Shown: piece after piece, positions 35,290-46,382 of the stretch
Position numbering within the stretch: the first letter of the stretch is position 1
Layout: every line of letters begins with the position of its first letter
Origin: Persicaria tinctoria
Lineage: Eukaryota > Streptophyta > Magnoliopsida > Caryophyllales > Polygonaceae
Length of the DNA: 64,000 nt
NCBI GenBank assembly: GCA_037127255.1
Contig: JBANSL010000019.1
Span: 16,949,001-17,013,000, forward strand
Direction: 5' to 3'
Program-made: the position numbers and the translations under genes
The notes under the pieces: generated by a model
Databases searched by the model: none
What the model was told of the DNA's origin: nothing
The model's input: the letters and a program-made list of their open reading frames with translations, nothing else

Positions 35290-37189
35290 TTACACTTTCT
35301 TGCCTTTTCCCTTGGAGGGTCGTAGAACATTCCAATCTAACTTTTCTTTCTTTGGTTGCTTATTGGAGCTTTTCTTTGCCCCAGAAGATGGCTCTGGATC
35401 ACCATTACCATTCTTTTGTAGTTTATTCGGATGAAGAAATTCTGTGGCTTCCCCAGGCTGCTTCCTTTTAAGCTCTCCATCAGGAGAGTGCATATCCATT
35501 TCAGTGGTTCCTGATTTATTTTTTGATGAATCATTTTCTCTGTCACCAGCATCAAAACGCTTGTCAGCTTCGAATGTATTAACACAACACGTAATTTCCA
35601 GGGATATCAGACCAGTGCAATGTATGGTTTGATGTTTCCCATGCAAAATCAACATAAAATTCCTCTTAACAAAAGTATACATAATCATTATGTTGAAAAG
35701 TAAGGAATGATTTCTATTAGCTTAGTTTCACTAAGGTGAAGAGCTAAATCTATTCATCAAAAAACATACGCGGTTAAGATGAGAAAAAAAAAAATTCAAT
35801 AAGCTGTTTGATTACAGATAAAACTCAAAACAAGAAATAAGAATAAGAACATGATTCAATCAGCTGTGTTCAATAAGTTATTTCTGAAGAACGAGAAGAA
35901 ATCAGTAGGTAATAAAAATAGCACCTACCTGTCCAACGGTCTACCACTCTGTTGCGTAGTAGCTGCTGAACCTTCTGACTGATCGTCTTCAGACTCAACT
36001 CCATTCAGTTTCTAACAGAACAAACTTTGGATGTAAGAACTACAGGCACTAAATTGCAGCGGGGGGCATGACCCATATTTTATTACACAAGTAAGATACT
36101 CACATCTATAGAAGGATTGAAGTTACGAAATGACATTCTGCCTCTCACTGCCCCTGGATGGGGATCTCCTTCCATTATGACCACACTGCATTTTGAAGAT
36201 AACAATGTCCATATTTCAACAATAATAATGCACCATAAATAGACTGCCCTTTATAGCATTGTCATATCATGTTCGAATTTCATAATTCACAAAATATTAT
36301 TCAGTACTCTATGATGGTCTAGTAAGAGATAGAAAACAAACACAATAGGGAAGATATTTATGCTTTTGTGAAAAATATCCAGGATAAGTTTTCATTTTGC
36401 ATTTAAAATTCAAGACTAATGCCATATCCAGAATAAGTTTTCTGAAACACTGACAAGAAGGGCATTTCGCAGTTAAATTGCCATTGTTATCGAAAGTTGA
36501 ATAACTGTATTCATCTAAGGCTGAAACCAGAGGGTGTGATTACTGAAGTTAACCAGTGGTTATCACAACTGCAGAACAAGCTAAGGTATCCACCTTTCCC
36601 AGAATGTAAAATAAACCAAAAGAATGCAAAGCTCTAAACCGAGGGTAATTCAGAGATGCTGTATGTAAATTCGGAACCCTAGAGAAATCCATCTCACCTC
36701 TACAAAAGACTATAAACTTGAGGGCTTAAGCAGCAAATATTAATTCAGACGAGATAAAGGATAAACAACAGTACCATTTTTGTTTAATAGCAGTACCAGG
36801 AGAAGCAAAGATTCCCTCTGGGTTGCTTTCCTCTTCCTTCTTGGTTTTCTCCTCTTTTTTAGTTGCCCTTTGCATAAACTTGAAAGATAAAAAACGCATT
36901 CAGACGGAGTGAAAAAAAAAAAGCAGGAATTGCGCATGAGTTTTTAGGGGTTTTGTAGGCAAATTTGGTTCAAACTAGAAAAGCCATCAAATTTAACCCA
37001 AAAAAATCAATTCATAATCAAATCGAAGATGAAATTAGAACAAACAGAAGAAGGACGCATTGTTCATATTTCGCCCAAACTACATAGACTCGCAATTGAA
37101 CTAACAACAAAGCTAAAACAATGAGAATAAACTTTTGTTCATAATACCTTCAAGTTTTTCAGAGTATTGGAAAGCTCACGCTTAGCCAT
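35290..37189 (-). CDS. MPP6: MPP6-like nuclear exosome cofactor (M-phase phosphoprotein 6)
   Basis: Spliced minus-strand gene. Exon 1 37189-37148 (MAKRELSNTLKNLK), exon 2 36878-36775 (FMQRATKKEEKTKKEE...), exon 3 36185-36104 (VVIMEGDPHPGAVRGRMSF then RNFNPSID), exon 4 36011-35929 (KLNGVESEDDQSEG...), exon 5 about 35662-35290 with TAA at 35292-35290. All junctions are GT-AG and phases agree, giving about 227 residues. FMQR near the start and GRMSF.NFNP are the hallmarks of MPP6, which in animals and yeast binds the nuclear exosome and helps trim 5.8S rRNA. The C-terminus is lysine-rich (KLDWNVLRPSKGKGKKV). The last intron is ambiguous: an alternative donor in exon 4 (before GTAGAC) joined to 35580 (CTGACAAG) avoids about 30 odd residues. 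This is the only convincing intact host gene in the window. Confidence 0.88.
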
Positions 37190-37340
37190 GGCCGCTCTTT
37201 ATACACAGTACTTGTAGGATTTGAAGAAAGGAAGATCCTTTCTGAGTGAACGGAGACGGGATTTGTGGGCGTGCTCTCTCCCCCTTCACAAACGGCACGA
37301 GAAGCCAACCAGGGTTTCACCGTCTTTCTGGGCTTTAAAT
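37190..37340 (-). promoter_or_regulatory. MPP6 promoter/5' UTR with telo-box and site II motif
   Basis: Upstream of the MPP6-like ATG, AAACCCT (telo-box, minus strand, 37317-37311) lies near a site II element TGGGCT (plus strand 37329-37334). This pair is typical of plant promoters for ribosome biogenesis and translation genes, which fits an rRNA-processing factor. No clear TATA box. Confidence 0.6.
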
Positions 37341-37461
37341 TAGTTTCTTTTCTTTTTTACTTTTTGATTAAAAAAAGATAAATCAATATATATATCCTAT
37401 ATCCTATCTATATCTATATCTTTTTTTTGGTCAGACTATATATCTATATCTATATATTTAA

Positions 37462-37506
<45 letters not shown>

Positions 37507-37928
37507 CAGAAGCCACTGGCGCGACATATAGGTAGAGGGATAATTAATTGATAAGAAATATTGTTATGATAAAGTTAGTAGACATACGTAAAAAGGTAAT
37601 ATTATATATCTATATATAGGTAAGTGTTCTAGTGAAACGTTTTATAGGGTGAAACGTACAACGGAATTATAAGCATCAGATTAAGACAAAATAAACGGTT
37701 AAGATCTAGGTTTAGATGAACCCTACCATACTAGATCATATGTGGGATTAATTATGATTAAATGAAATCGTCAATTGAAAAGGCAAATTGGTGTGATTTC
37801 CTTTTCAAGGTCAATAGGAGAGATAAATCAACAATTACACTTTAATTCCATTAATTTAGCATAGAACGTACGCAATATTTGGAGGTAATTCTCTTCTTCA
37901 AGCCATATTTGGATGAACAAGGAAAATC
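37341..37928. other. Microsatellite-rich spacer and Helitron-type 5' end
   Basis: Contains TATC/TA repeats (37385-37465) and a long TA run (about 37466-37498) followed by AATACTAAAACAGAAGCC, the sequence seen just inside several Helitron 5' ends here. A second short TA run ends near 37618 with GGTAAGTGTTCTAGTGAAACG, similar to a fold-back element end (see 48107). Confidence 0.5.
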
Positions 37929-38250
37929 TTTTTTTTTTTTTTTTGGTCAATCGGTGGAGCTAGTGCCCCTAGGGTTTATTTATTGATCAAGCTAAAATCC
38001 ATCGGCCAAAGTAAGGCTCATGGTGGTACAGATGCCATTGGGGGCAGAAAAGAAATGAACTAAAGGTGTCTCCAAGGTCACCCCTAATTTAGCTAGAATA
38101 TCCGCATCTCCATTAGCTAATCTGTTGATGTGGATGACTTTGTAATCCCACGCAGTGTCCACAAGCATCTGGCAACATTGGGAAGCAAGGTTACGGAAAG
38201 TGCAGGTGCTACTGCTATCCTCCATCAGCATATCTCTCACCGTCGAATGA
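37929..38250 (-). mobile_element. 5'-truncated LINE end (RNase H tail)
   Basis: A T17 run at 37929-37945 is the poly(A) of a minus-strand LINE. Upstream on that strand an 82-codon frame (38240-37992) reads DYKVIHINRLANGDADILAK, the last RNase H block of plant LINEs, then a 3' UTR. Everything 5' of about 38250 is missing, as is usual for incomplete reverse transcription. No target duplication was found. Confidence 0.7.
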
Positions 38251-39721
38251 AGAAAGAAACAACATTATTGAATGTCACTTTAGAAAGAAACGTATGATGA
38301 ATCTAAGTTCTAATGCTACAAGCCTACATCTGTACATTAATCAGATCTTAATGAATGGACATGATTGATTTTAGGATTGTTACATGATGAATTTGAAGGA
38401 AAGGACTAACCTGATTTCAATGGCAACAAAGTATGCTGAAGGAGAGCCCAAAAACAACCTGTAAGGACCGAGATTTTTGAAATATTATTCATATAAATTA
38501 TAGATTTTATTTTAATTAAAATTCGTTTAAGATCCAAGACTCGGGAAAATTTTGAAAATTTACGTATTCGATAAACCGAATTATTTTATTCCTCGAGACC
38601 ACTCCCGACATAAACTTGTTATTCGAACTTAGATATGAATTTATTTCTCCCTATATTTTCAAGGCTTGAAAATATTTTCGGGTTTCGTTTTTTAGTTCGG
38701 TTTCAAACGTATATATTAAATTTAATTTAATCGCGTCGGGTTAAGATCAGTAAGCGGATTTCAAAATTTATTCCGGGTATTAAGTTGTCATTTCTCCCTA
38801 TTTAATACCCTTCACATCAAGCCACCCTACATCTAACCCCTGCCACGCCCCTAACCTCTTTCCCCTATTCCTACCCGTAAGCTAAACCCTCCCCTTGCCT
38901 ATAAACCCATCAATCCATCACCAGTCTATCGTTGTCTTTCCCGTCTCAACTCCCATCATCCGTTCCTCCTTCCTCTTCAAAGGGCATCAACAAAAGCACC
39001 ACCCTACGCCTCCCTCGACGTCTACAAGTGCCCCAAGGCAGCCCAAGGAGCTCTCAACGCCACCACCGAGCCATCGACGGTCCACCGCCCATTCAAGCAC
39101 AAGACAACCTTCCGGTAAGCCGTTCTCCTTCGTTTCTGATCCAAACCACTCTCGAGCCCTACCATCGCACTTACCCACATCCGACGCAGGTCTGAGGAGC
39201 CATCGAGAGCCTCCAACGTCGGCCAGAACTCCGTTCGAAGCTCCAACATCCGCGAACACCCCGGTGAGACCACGAGTCTTTTTTCCTCATTTTCGCTTCG
39301 TTTTCGTTGTTCCTTGCGCTTAGCTAGTCGGGGGGGGGGGTAGTGAGGCTCGAGTGCGGGAAGCTTGGTCGAACTCCGTCGAGTCCGGTGAGCTCGAGAG
39401 CGGCGGCGACGAGCGTGAGAGCGAGGGAGCGAGTTCGAATGGATGCATAGGAGTGTGCTACGATACGAAGGCCGGCGTGAGAGAGAGCCTGGAGGGCGAT
39501 AAAGAGCGAGGAGGCCGGAGTGGATGGAGATGGCCGAATCCAGACGCGCCGGTGGGGCTCTCCGAGGCGACCGGCGTCGAGCTTCAGGTGGGAGTGAGAT
39601 CGAACAGAGCTGGCGGGGCAGAATTTTTTTTCGAAATATTCATAAATAAATAAATAATTACACAAATATTCAACGTTTCAAAATAATTACAGAAATATTC
39701 ATTTTTTGCAGGTGGAGCAGA

Positions 39722-40083
39722 AAAACGCGGACCCAGACCGCGTTTTATTCACAAAACAGGAGAGAGAATTGGCGCCTGGACGGGGGTTTGAACTTTATGA
39801 AAGAAACGCGGTCCCAGACCGCGTTTCTAGGTTAAAATAAAATGAAAAATGGAGAATAAAATACAGCTGCCTACCTGGCACTAAAAACGTGGTACCAGAC
39901 CGCGTTTTTAGTCTTGACCTGGGACCCACTGGTCAGTTGTTGCTGACGAGGATGGGACATAATAGAGAAACGCGGTCTGGCCCCGCGTTTCTCTATGTGG
40001 CACAGAAAAGAAAAATGGTCAAAGGCGCATTGATTGTGGTTGTTGAATAATTAAACGTAAAACGCGGAGCCACGCCGCGTTTT
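39722..40083. repeat. Left array of five palindromes
   Basis: Units at 39722-39746, 39803-39827, 39881-39911, 39962-39996 and 40059-40083. Core AAACGCGG-N7-CCGCGTTT; arms extend to 14 bp in the fourth (ATAGAGAAACGCGG). Core starts are 81, 81, 83 and 92 bp apart. One arm has CG changed to TG (39889-39890). Confidence 0.95.
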
Positions 40084-40951
40084 TGTTTAATAACCCTAAA
40101 AGAAACCGCCTCTCCACTTCTTCTTCTTCGTCCCTCTTCGTCCGCCTGTTCATCAGAGGTTTTCGTCCCTCTCGTCCCTCTCCGTCCCTCTCGCCAGCGA
40201 CCACCTCTCGCCAGCGACCACCTCTCGTCCTCTCGTCCCTCTCATCCCTCGCATCCCCTCCCTCTTGTATCGCAGATTCAAGGTTAGTTTTATTTTTATT
40301 TTTCCGGTTTTGTCTTGAGTGATTAGGATTTAGGAGGTATGAGATGTTAAGGGTTGTTCTTTATTTAGATTGTGTGATAGTTGTGTGGTTGTGACAATAA
40401 TTCGAGTTTAGTGTGATTTCTTGATTAATTTGTTTTTGGTTTGAAGAAAAATGGATTAGGAGATGAGATGTAGGGGTTAAATAATGGGTTGATAGTTGAA
40501 TGTTTGTGGATATTGATTAATTAGCGATTATTATAGATCTGAAATCTTATGATAGTTGTAGATCCGAAATTATGGGATAATTGCATGTTGAAACAATTAC
40601 ATTGTATAAATATGAGTTATATGTTATGTGGGATGAAATAATAAGGGAGTATATTTGAAGTGACATGAAAGAATTAGATTGTATGAATATGGGAAAGATT
40701 AGGAAGTTTTGATTGAGAACATAATAAAATAATTGTATAATAATATATTCTATATAAGAATTTGTTTTATAAAATAGTAGAATTTCATTAAGTTAAATAT
40801 ATATAGAGGAGAAAACGATGTAAATAATCGAATTTGATTTTTAAGTGATTGTAGGTTAAATAATTTTGAAATGCATGATAAAAAAATAGATTCAGTATGT
40901 AATTTATTTGTGATTCTGAACAAATTAAGTTCTTTGTTTAGGGAGGCAAAA

Positions 40952-42195
40952 ATGGCAATGCAAGTGAATCCCGGCCCGCTGGTGAATGAGGTTCTCCATA
41001 GACAACATCTTCATAGGTCAACTGATGTGTGGAATCGGGAGGAATATGTGAGTATTGTTTTCATGACATATACAATTACATGAAACGTTACAAATAGATC
41101 AGATGCTTATGCTTGTGAGTTTAATATTTGTAGACGAATGGTGTGATCCAACATAGACTGCACTTGCGTAAGTTTGGACGAGATCTAGTTCCAGACCATA
41201 GAGTCATGCAGTACATAAAGTCGACGGGATTCGAATGCATCTACAAGCTTGGTTCCCAGTTTGAGTTAGACAACGAGCTAATAACGACGCTCATAGAAAG
41301 ATGGAGACCTGAGACCCACACCTTCCACTTCAATGTTGGGGAGGCCACTATCACGCTCCAAGATGTTTCAGTTATATTGGGGTTACGTGTTGATGGTCTG
41401 GCAGTTACTGGATCTGCATGCTACGATTGGCCAAGTCTCGCTGAAACATTGCTCGGGCAAAGACCCCCTCCACATCAGATTAGGGGTTCGTCTATGAAGG
41501 TGGCTTGGCTTCGACAACTACTCTTAGTGCCCTTACCAGAAGATGCGGCGGAACATGCAGTGCAGTGCCAGGCTAGGGCGTACATTCTACTGCTATTGGG
41601 AGGTGTCCTGTTCGCCGATAACAGTGGCGGTCAGGTGCAATTACTGTACCTCCTACTGCTAATGGATTTGGAGGTTGCTAGCCAGTACAGCTGGGGCAGT
41701 GCAACATTGGCCTTCCTCTATCGACAGCTTTGTAGAGCTTCAGAACGAGAGAAAGTTGAGATCGTAGGTCCCGTCATCTTATTGCAGGTATGAAAGCCGC
41801 TTCATTGTATGTTTTTTCTAATTATCTAACTTGTTACATTATTAACTTCACAATGACACCAGTTATGGGCATGGGAGCGCATACCCATTGGACGACCACA
41901 CTACATTGTCCCCCTCGGGCAAGGTGACGACCAAAATGCAAGTTCACTGTGTACGACCGCCCATGTACATGTCCTGCGATGTAAGTTCACTGTGTACGAC
42001 CGCCCACTTCTCCTACCTTGTGACCCCCGCGGGTTCAAAATCACCTCAAATATTCCATTCTGCAAATCAAATGATATGACGTGTGCATTTCTTCCAGCTT
42101 CCACCATTATTGCTATCTTGTCATCGGTTGCCTTCGTCAGTGGAAAACCGCCCAAGATGCGAGCGCCGACTTCCCCTCTCATCTGCACGAAGTAA
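40952..42195 (+). pseudogene. Plant mobile domain (PMD) gene, 3'-truncated and fused
   Basis: Three exons: 40952-41047 (32 codons, from ATG), 41134-41787 (218 codons) and 41863-42195 (111 codons to TAA); GT-AG borders and phases agree. A 5' UTR exon is likely at about 40100-40283. Residues 30-260 are a plant mobile domain: YKLGSQFELDNELITTLIER, WRPETHTFHFNVGEATITLQ, DVSVILGLRVDG, then ARAYILLLLGGVLFAD and LWAWERIPIGRP. PMDs occur in host proteins such as MAIN and MAIL1 and in plant transposons; the biochemical role is unknown. After PLGQGDDQN (about 41936) the third exon continues into sequence antisense to the transposase, so the C-terminal 86 residues are not PMD. The natural C-terminal part has been lost. 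Confidence 0.8.
41937..42006. repeat. 43-bp tandem duplication at the PMD/transposase junction
   Basis: A 27-bp block (tgYaagttcactgtgtacga and on through ccgccca) occurs at 41937-41963 and 41980-42006. It derives from the transposase SWIM region and lies where the PMD frame ends. Confidence 0.85.
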
Positions 42196-43646
42196 CTGTT
42201 CACCTTATAAAAGGTCTGTCGAACAAGAGCTGTTATCGGAAGACTCCTCCCACCCTTCAGAACACCATTAAAAACCTCAGATAAGTTTGTTGTCATCACA
42301 CCATACCTAGCCCCCCCCCATCCTTGGAGATGGCCCACTTCTCCGTCTCAATCGCAGCTACGTACTCCCAAGCCTCAGCGTTCATCTGCTGGAGGGCGCG
42401 ACATCCCTTCTCGAACCCGCTTGTGGTGAGTTGGTAAGCAGTCGAGCCAACCATTTCTTTCACCTTGTGATCGTGGAACATGGAGTTCACATTGGACTTC
42501 AAGTGTCGAATGCATATCCGATGATGTGAACTCGGCGCCCTCCATCTAGGCAGCTCCTCCATGGTCTTCAGGATGCCTGCATGTCTATCTGAAATAACAC
42601 ATATTCCGAGTCTCTGAGTGACGCGTCTCCCTATACAATCCATGAACCAAGCCCAACTATCTCCATTTTCACTCTCGACAATGGCAAATGCCAGAGGGAA
42701 AATCTGATCATTTGCATCCATACCCATTGCAATTAACACAACATGCTTGTACTTTCCATACAGATGGGTGCCATTGATCGATATCAACGGACGACAGTGT
42801 GCAAACCCAGCAATGGATGGTGCAAAAGCCCAGAATACATGACCAAATATCTTCTCCTGTGGATTTGGGGAATCTAGATGGCACCATTCAACCACTGTTC
42901 CCGGATTTTTAGCTTGTAGCGCAGCCATGAACCTTGGCAACTCCGTGTACGACTCCTCCCAATCACCATAGATCTCTGCAATAGCTTTCTGCTTTGCCCT
43001 CCAAGCTTTCATGTATGAGACAGAAATCCCATACCTTGTAGTCAGATGCCCAAGTATAGTACTTGGCTTTGTGTCTTGATCCTTGCGAAGAAACCCAAGA
43101 ATCTCACCTCTAATGAAACTGGAGGTGACGTTACGGTTATCCAACTGCAAAACCTCTCCAACACAATTGGATGCATGAGGCCCATTGTATTTGACGACCA
43201 TCCACATATCAACAGTTCGATCAACACGACGAGCAGATAGTCGCCATGTGCATCCACAATTGTCCTTCCTGTCACAAACAATTGTGTACCATTCTGGACT
43301 CGCCTTCTTCATCCTGTATGGCTTACTCATACGCATAGAATACTCGGTCAAATCACATTTCAGCTCCTCCAGCGAGTTGAACATTTGTCCTCGAAAAAAC
43401 TGTCTTCCATCATCTAATGGGACGTGTAAATTTAACCCTGGCCATGGAGTTGCTGTCATTGGATCAGCTTCAACTATATTCCAGTTCGGATTAGAGGCCT
43501 CTCCCCTAATCGCCGCCTCCATAGTAGCATCATCGTCCTCTTCAGAATTATCCAAGTCATCTTCATGATCAACACCAAGACCATCCACGTAGATCTCACT
43601 CAGTTGTTCAAACCCTTGTTGAGGTATGTTGCTATGCTCATTAATC
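41937..43646 (-). pseudogene. MULE (MuDR-type) transposase, damaged
   Basis: An exon opens after an AG acceptor at about 43647 and reads acidic sequence, then a MuDR N-terminal zinc-binding domain (FNSLEELKCDLTEYSMRMSK; C and H residues at WYTIVCDRKDNCGCTW and GPHASNC), then the MULE domain (PLISINGTHLYGKYKHVVLI, AFAIVESENGDSWAWFM, GICVISDRHAGI). The first catalytic Asp expected in xIDGTH is Asn here (AAT, 42775-42773). A nine-C run (42311-42319) lies where the frame breaks; the protein continues in another frame (GARYGVMTTNLSEVFNGVLK) to RSYTVNLHRRTCT. There the SWIM zinc finger should continue but is cut by a duplication. No start codon exon was found. It would act in the nucleus to cut and join the element ends. 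Confidence 0.85.
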
Positions 43647-44160
43647 CTATATTTTTATTAACATTAAGTTAGTTCATCAACAAATATTAACTACAAAATC
43701 CTACAAGTTCAACAACTTATTCATAATAACAATGACAAGTTCATATAAGTCAATATAATCCTCCAACAAGCATTATACTCTTTAGCATATAATCTTACAT
43801 CTTACAAAGATTCAAAACACATAATATTACATCTTACTCGCATTAATAACTACATAATCCTGCGATTTCTTATTAAGGAATCAAAACACATAACCGCTCC
43901 TAAGCACAAGCATGAGAGACTAGATATTAAAGATTTCAAACATATTAATCATTCAATTAAGATCGAAAAAAAGTCTAATACGAGAGTGAAACTAACCTTA
44001 ATAAAATCTTCAGACAACAATGTGAAAGTATTACAGATTGAAAAATTGATAGTTGCAACCGGCACTATTTTGAGAGTTTCATGGGAGAGAAGCAAGAGCA
44101 AAGAGGAAGAGATGATGAATAGAAAGGGAGGAAGTTCCGTGTTCGGGATGTATACACCTA

Positions 44161-44580
44161 AAAACGCGGACCGACTCCGCGCTTTTATGCTCAGATTCCC
44201 CTAACCTAGTGGGGGGGAATCGTAGCCGAGAGCTATGGACCAAAAAAACGCGGTCTAGCCCCGCGTTTTATTTAGAATTGCCCTAAATGAACCTTTGACC
44301 AGAGTTTTTTTTTACGAAAAGAGAAACGCGGTCTGGGACCGCGTTTCTCTATTTGTCCCATCCCCGTCAGCTATTGCTGACGAGTGGGTCCCTAGTCAAC
44401 ACAAGAAACGCGGTGCCAGGCGGCGTTTCTAGTGCCAGATAGATATATTCTTTAATTTTCTTTTATTTTAAAGAGAAACGTGGTCCCAGACCGCGTTTCT
44501 TTTGTAAATTTCAAACTTTCTCTCGGGCGCCAATTCTCTCTCATGCTGTATGAATAAAACGCGGTCTGGCTCCGCGTTTT
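44161..44580. repeat. Right array of six palindromes
   Basis: Units at 44161-44185, 44245-44269, 44321-44349, 44404-44430, 44474-44500 and 44556-44580. All keep the 7-nt spacer. Core starts are 84, 78, 82, 70 and 81 bp apart. The first, fourth and fifth carry one arm mismatch each. Confidence 0.95.
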
Positions 44581-44756
44581 TCTGTCTCACCTGCAAAAAA
44601 TGAATATTTCTGTAATTAGTTTCAAACATTGAATATTTACGTAATTATTTATTTAATTATGAATATTTCGAAAAAAAATTCGGCGGGGCAGGGCTTCGGT
44701 TTGAATCTGGGGAAGGAGATGCCAATAATGCGTTGTGGGCCCCTTTTTTCTAACTT

Positions 44757-44792
<36 letters not shown>

Positions 44793-46382
44793 GTTATTTA
44801 ACCGGTTTGGTGTTTAACGTTACGGGGTTGATTCGGTTTGGGTTAAAAGCGTTGTTCGGTTTTGATTTATTTGTTATTTATTTATTTATTAGATTTATTA
44901 ATTAATTGTTTAACCGATTTCCGATAATTGATTATTTAAAAATCAATTTGTGTGTCGATATTTAAAAAAGGGTCGGTTTTTAAATATATAAATTGAATTA
45001 TTTAGTAACGGTTGAAAGCTAATTAAGTTCCTAGAATTATGATTTTTTACTAAAATATACCGGGATTATTTAATCAGATTTTCGGAAGTAGTTTTAAAGA
45101 TTAAATATTTTATGAAGTAGAAATGGCTAAGTATAATTATGAAATAATTGTTTTCACTAACAACCGGACTAGCTAGTGAGATTATATGGATTGAGGTATG
45201 ATTGAGCCAGTTATGGAAATGACAATGGAATAAGATGTTGAGATAAGGGATGTTGATGATGCTATGATTAATGGATTGATGAGCATGTTATGTAGTGGTG
45301 TGCAGTTTACTTATGCATATTTATTAATAATTGCTAGGTGATCTGTAACCTGCTTGCTTATATCTTGCTGCTTTTCATCTTGCTGATCTGCTACTCCAGG
45401 TAAGTTCTTTGAACTTACTCATGATGGACGCTCTATGCACTGGGTGTTATATAGTAGGCTAGTGTCCATGCACCATACGACTTAAAATCACGCTTAGGAG
45501 CTAAAATGAAAATCATATGATTGCTATATGTCTTTGTAAGAGAACGGCCGTTATCTGTGAAGTAACTAGAGTCTTTGCTAGGGTCATAGGATGACCCAGT
45601 CCCATCGGGTCCCGTCCTGAGTTAATCGAGTCATGGAACTTCCTTTACTTATATTATGAGCTGCCTGCGGGCTTTAGGGTTGGGCATGCGTGCCGCCCGA
45701 TTATTATGGCATGTGTGCCGTCACTTATGAGTTGCCTGCGGGCTTTAGGGTTGGGCATGCGTGTCGCCCGATTATTATGGCATGCGTGTCGTCTATGCCC
45801 TATCGGAAAGGGGGGTGGAGGTAGGAGAGGGACATGCCACTTGGTATTCTATGTGGATCCATTTATCGTTTATGCATTATATTAAACTGTCAGTATATAT
45901 ATGTGATTTAATTTAGGTATGGCATTACGCATTTCATCTTAAGAATAGGATGCTTATTATATGCCTCTCAGAGTGTGTTTATATACGCGCATGAGTGACC
46001 TGATGATTGACCCAGATCCCCCTTATTTTTTTTAGATTCAGGTAACCGTTAGCCGCTATCGTTGCTTATGTGGATGCTTGGCGGGTTCAGACTTTTGGCG
46101 TTAGATCGAGAGATTGAGAGACCACCACACTTCCTCTATTTTATACTCCTTTTCATATTGTATTTAAACTCAACTTTATTTTTTGCTTTCGCTCGATTTC
46201 ACGATTAGACTAAGGCAGGTATTTGGTCCCCAATGGATCCGCTATCTTTAATGGTTCGAAATCCCTTCTTTTAGTACAAATATTTTGTTTTAAAACTCAA
46301 CCCGTACCTAGATTGCAAGATCCGAACAAGGGGTTTTATCCCTTGAAACGTAACCCGGAAATTATAATTCTGGGTCGTTACA

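Larger units (their letters stand above)
39621..44681 (+). mobile_element. Mutator-like element with PMD gene, transposase and palindrome arrays
   Basis: Flanked by the 9-bp duplication GGCGGGGCA (39612-39620 and 44682-44690), the Mutator hallmark. Inverted ends start GAATTTTTTTTCGAAATATTC and extend about 460-520 bp with divergence. Five palindromes on the left and six on the right lie in the inverted ends. Inside are a plus-strand plant mobile domain gene (40952-42195) and a minus-strand MULE transposase (43646-41937) that meet tail to tail. The transposase is damaged, so the copy is probably non-autonomous. It sits in a gypsy-type solo LTR. Confidence 0.92.
38460..46382 (+). mobile_element. 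Second gypsy-type solo LTR, interrupted by a MULE
   Basis: Starts TGTAAGGACCGAG and ends GGGTCGTTACA, matching the LTR at 4998-8228. Removing the MULE and one TSD copy leaves about 2.85 kb, close to the other solo LTR. Flanking 5-mers (CAACC and CATCT) do not match, so either the target duplication has decayed or the two ends come from different insertions by recombination. A 71-bp tandem duplication lies at 45656-45792. The frame 38895-39323 and others in this GC-richer part are not supported as genes. Confidence 0.7.

Noticed and set aside
41888..42284. Small plus-strand frames opposite the transposase as separate genes
   Set aside because: They are antisense shadows, apart from the PMD third exon, which has splice support.
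39722..44580. CRISPR-like array
   Set aside because: The regularly spaced palindromes lie in the two inverted ends of a plant MULE, spacers are parts of the inverted ends, and there are no cas genes.
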